From assembly GCA_022606425.2 (NCBI GenBank), contig JAHDVF020000236.1, positions 248,001-312,000 of the forward strand: a stretch of DNA of 64,000 bases, given 5' to 3'. The notes beneath the pieces were generated by a model. The model was not told the origin of the DNA, ran no database searches, and was given only the letters and a program-made list of their open reading frames with translations. Positions 63,798 through 64,000 of this stretch are shown piece after piece. This DNA comes from Lepidostoma basale (lineage: Eukaryota > Arthropoda > Insecta > Trichoptera > Lepidostomatidae). Within the stretch, counting starts at the first letter, position 1. Every line of letters starts with the position of its first letter. The position numbers and the translations under genes are program-made.

Positions 63798-64000
63798 ATT
63801 CTGCAACTGAATGGTGCGAATGATGAAATGGTCGACCAATTTAAATACCTTGGCAGCATTATCACTCAAACGCTTGACCGGACATTGAAATAAAATGCAG
63901 AATTGAAGTTGCTCGAGCTGCATTTAATAAAATGAGAACATTCTTTTGCAACGAAAATCTTAGCTTTTGCAACGAAAAGAATGATTAAATGTTATATATG
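63798..64000 (+). pseudogene. RTE-G-like LINE fragment cut by the window edge
   Basis: It reads LNGANDEMVDQFKYLGSIIT, then after a frameshift IEIKCRIEVARAAFNKMRTF. This is the post-RT FKYLGS region of an RTE-like element not otherwise present here. The words TTTTGCAACGAAAA are duplicated (63942 and 63966). It continues past the window. Confidence 0.7.

Overview
This window looks like accessory, gene-poor DNA from an insect nuclear genome, most likely a moth or butterfly. The reasons are an AT-rich background, no bacterial-style gene packing, no convincing host gene or spliced exon series, and a dense mix of 5'-truncated RTE-clade retrotransposons, CR1-like LINEs and a mariner of types common in Lepidoptera. 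The lepidopteran assignment is inference from recognised element families; a caddisfly or another insect cannot be excluded.

Almost everything recognisable is mobile DNA. (1) RTE-A is the dominant family, with about 25 fragments on both strands. Its 3' end reads GGGGTAGGCAGA (as seen on the minus strand) and closes with (GTTA)n or, in subfamily RTE-A', (GTT)n. The longest copy (44688-45747, minus) keeps the YADD reverse-transcriptase motif. (2) Other RTE-like families, here labelled RTE-B to RTE-G, mostly end in (GAA)n. (3) CR1-like 3' ends close with (ATT)n (33105-33745, 56865-57343, plus tails at 21664 and 42958). (4) There is one Jockey-like C-terminus (55390-55905). (5) SINE-A, with five copies, carries the RTE-A 3' end behind an unrelated structured head. 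(6) There are tRNA-derived SINE pieces, hairpin MITEs, a solo LTR (59041-59636) and a nearly full-length mariner (57344-58640) with one in-frame stop.

The most interesting layer is a set of about twenty short modules spread over the window. Each shows the order CUGANGA, one extra base, hairpin, GAAAC, short palindrome, UC. This is the layout of a type I hammerhead ribozyme with a palindromic stem III. Several modules keep every catalytic-core base, and several sit as head-to-head pairs in long, nearly perfect fold-back structures (for example 46394-46602, 48317-48459, 53890-54185). Known hammerheads of this sort occur in Penelope-like elements and metazoan retrozymes. Whether these cleave is unknown.

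Layout: 1-14 kb holds scattered RTE fragments, ribozyme-like modules and an inverted RTE-F pair. 14-24 kb has an in-frame RTE-B/RTE-A' chimera, a MITE, SINE-A and an inverted RTE-A duplication. 24-32 kb carries back-to-back RTE-E copies, a (CA)n tract, RTE-C, a second in-frame chimera and a coding-phase triplication. 32-46 kb has the better CR1 and RTE-A copies, two nested insertions with target-site duplications and a 160-bp tandem duplication. 46-54 kb is rich in fold-backs, MITE and SINE-A. 54-60 kb is a nest of RTE-D, Jockey-like, CR1, mariner and solo LTR. 60-64 kb is AT-rich with more fold-backs and RTE-D/RTE-G pieces. No genes cooperate here in an operon sense. The interactions are parasitic: LINEs probably supply the retrotransposition machinery to SINE-A, and elements serve as landing sites for each other.
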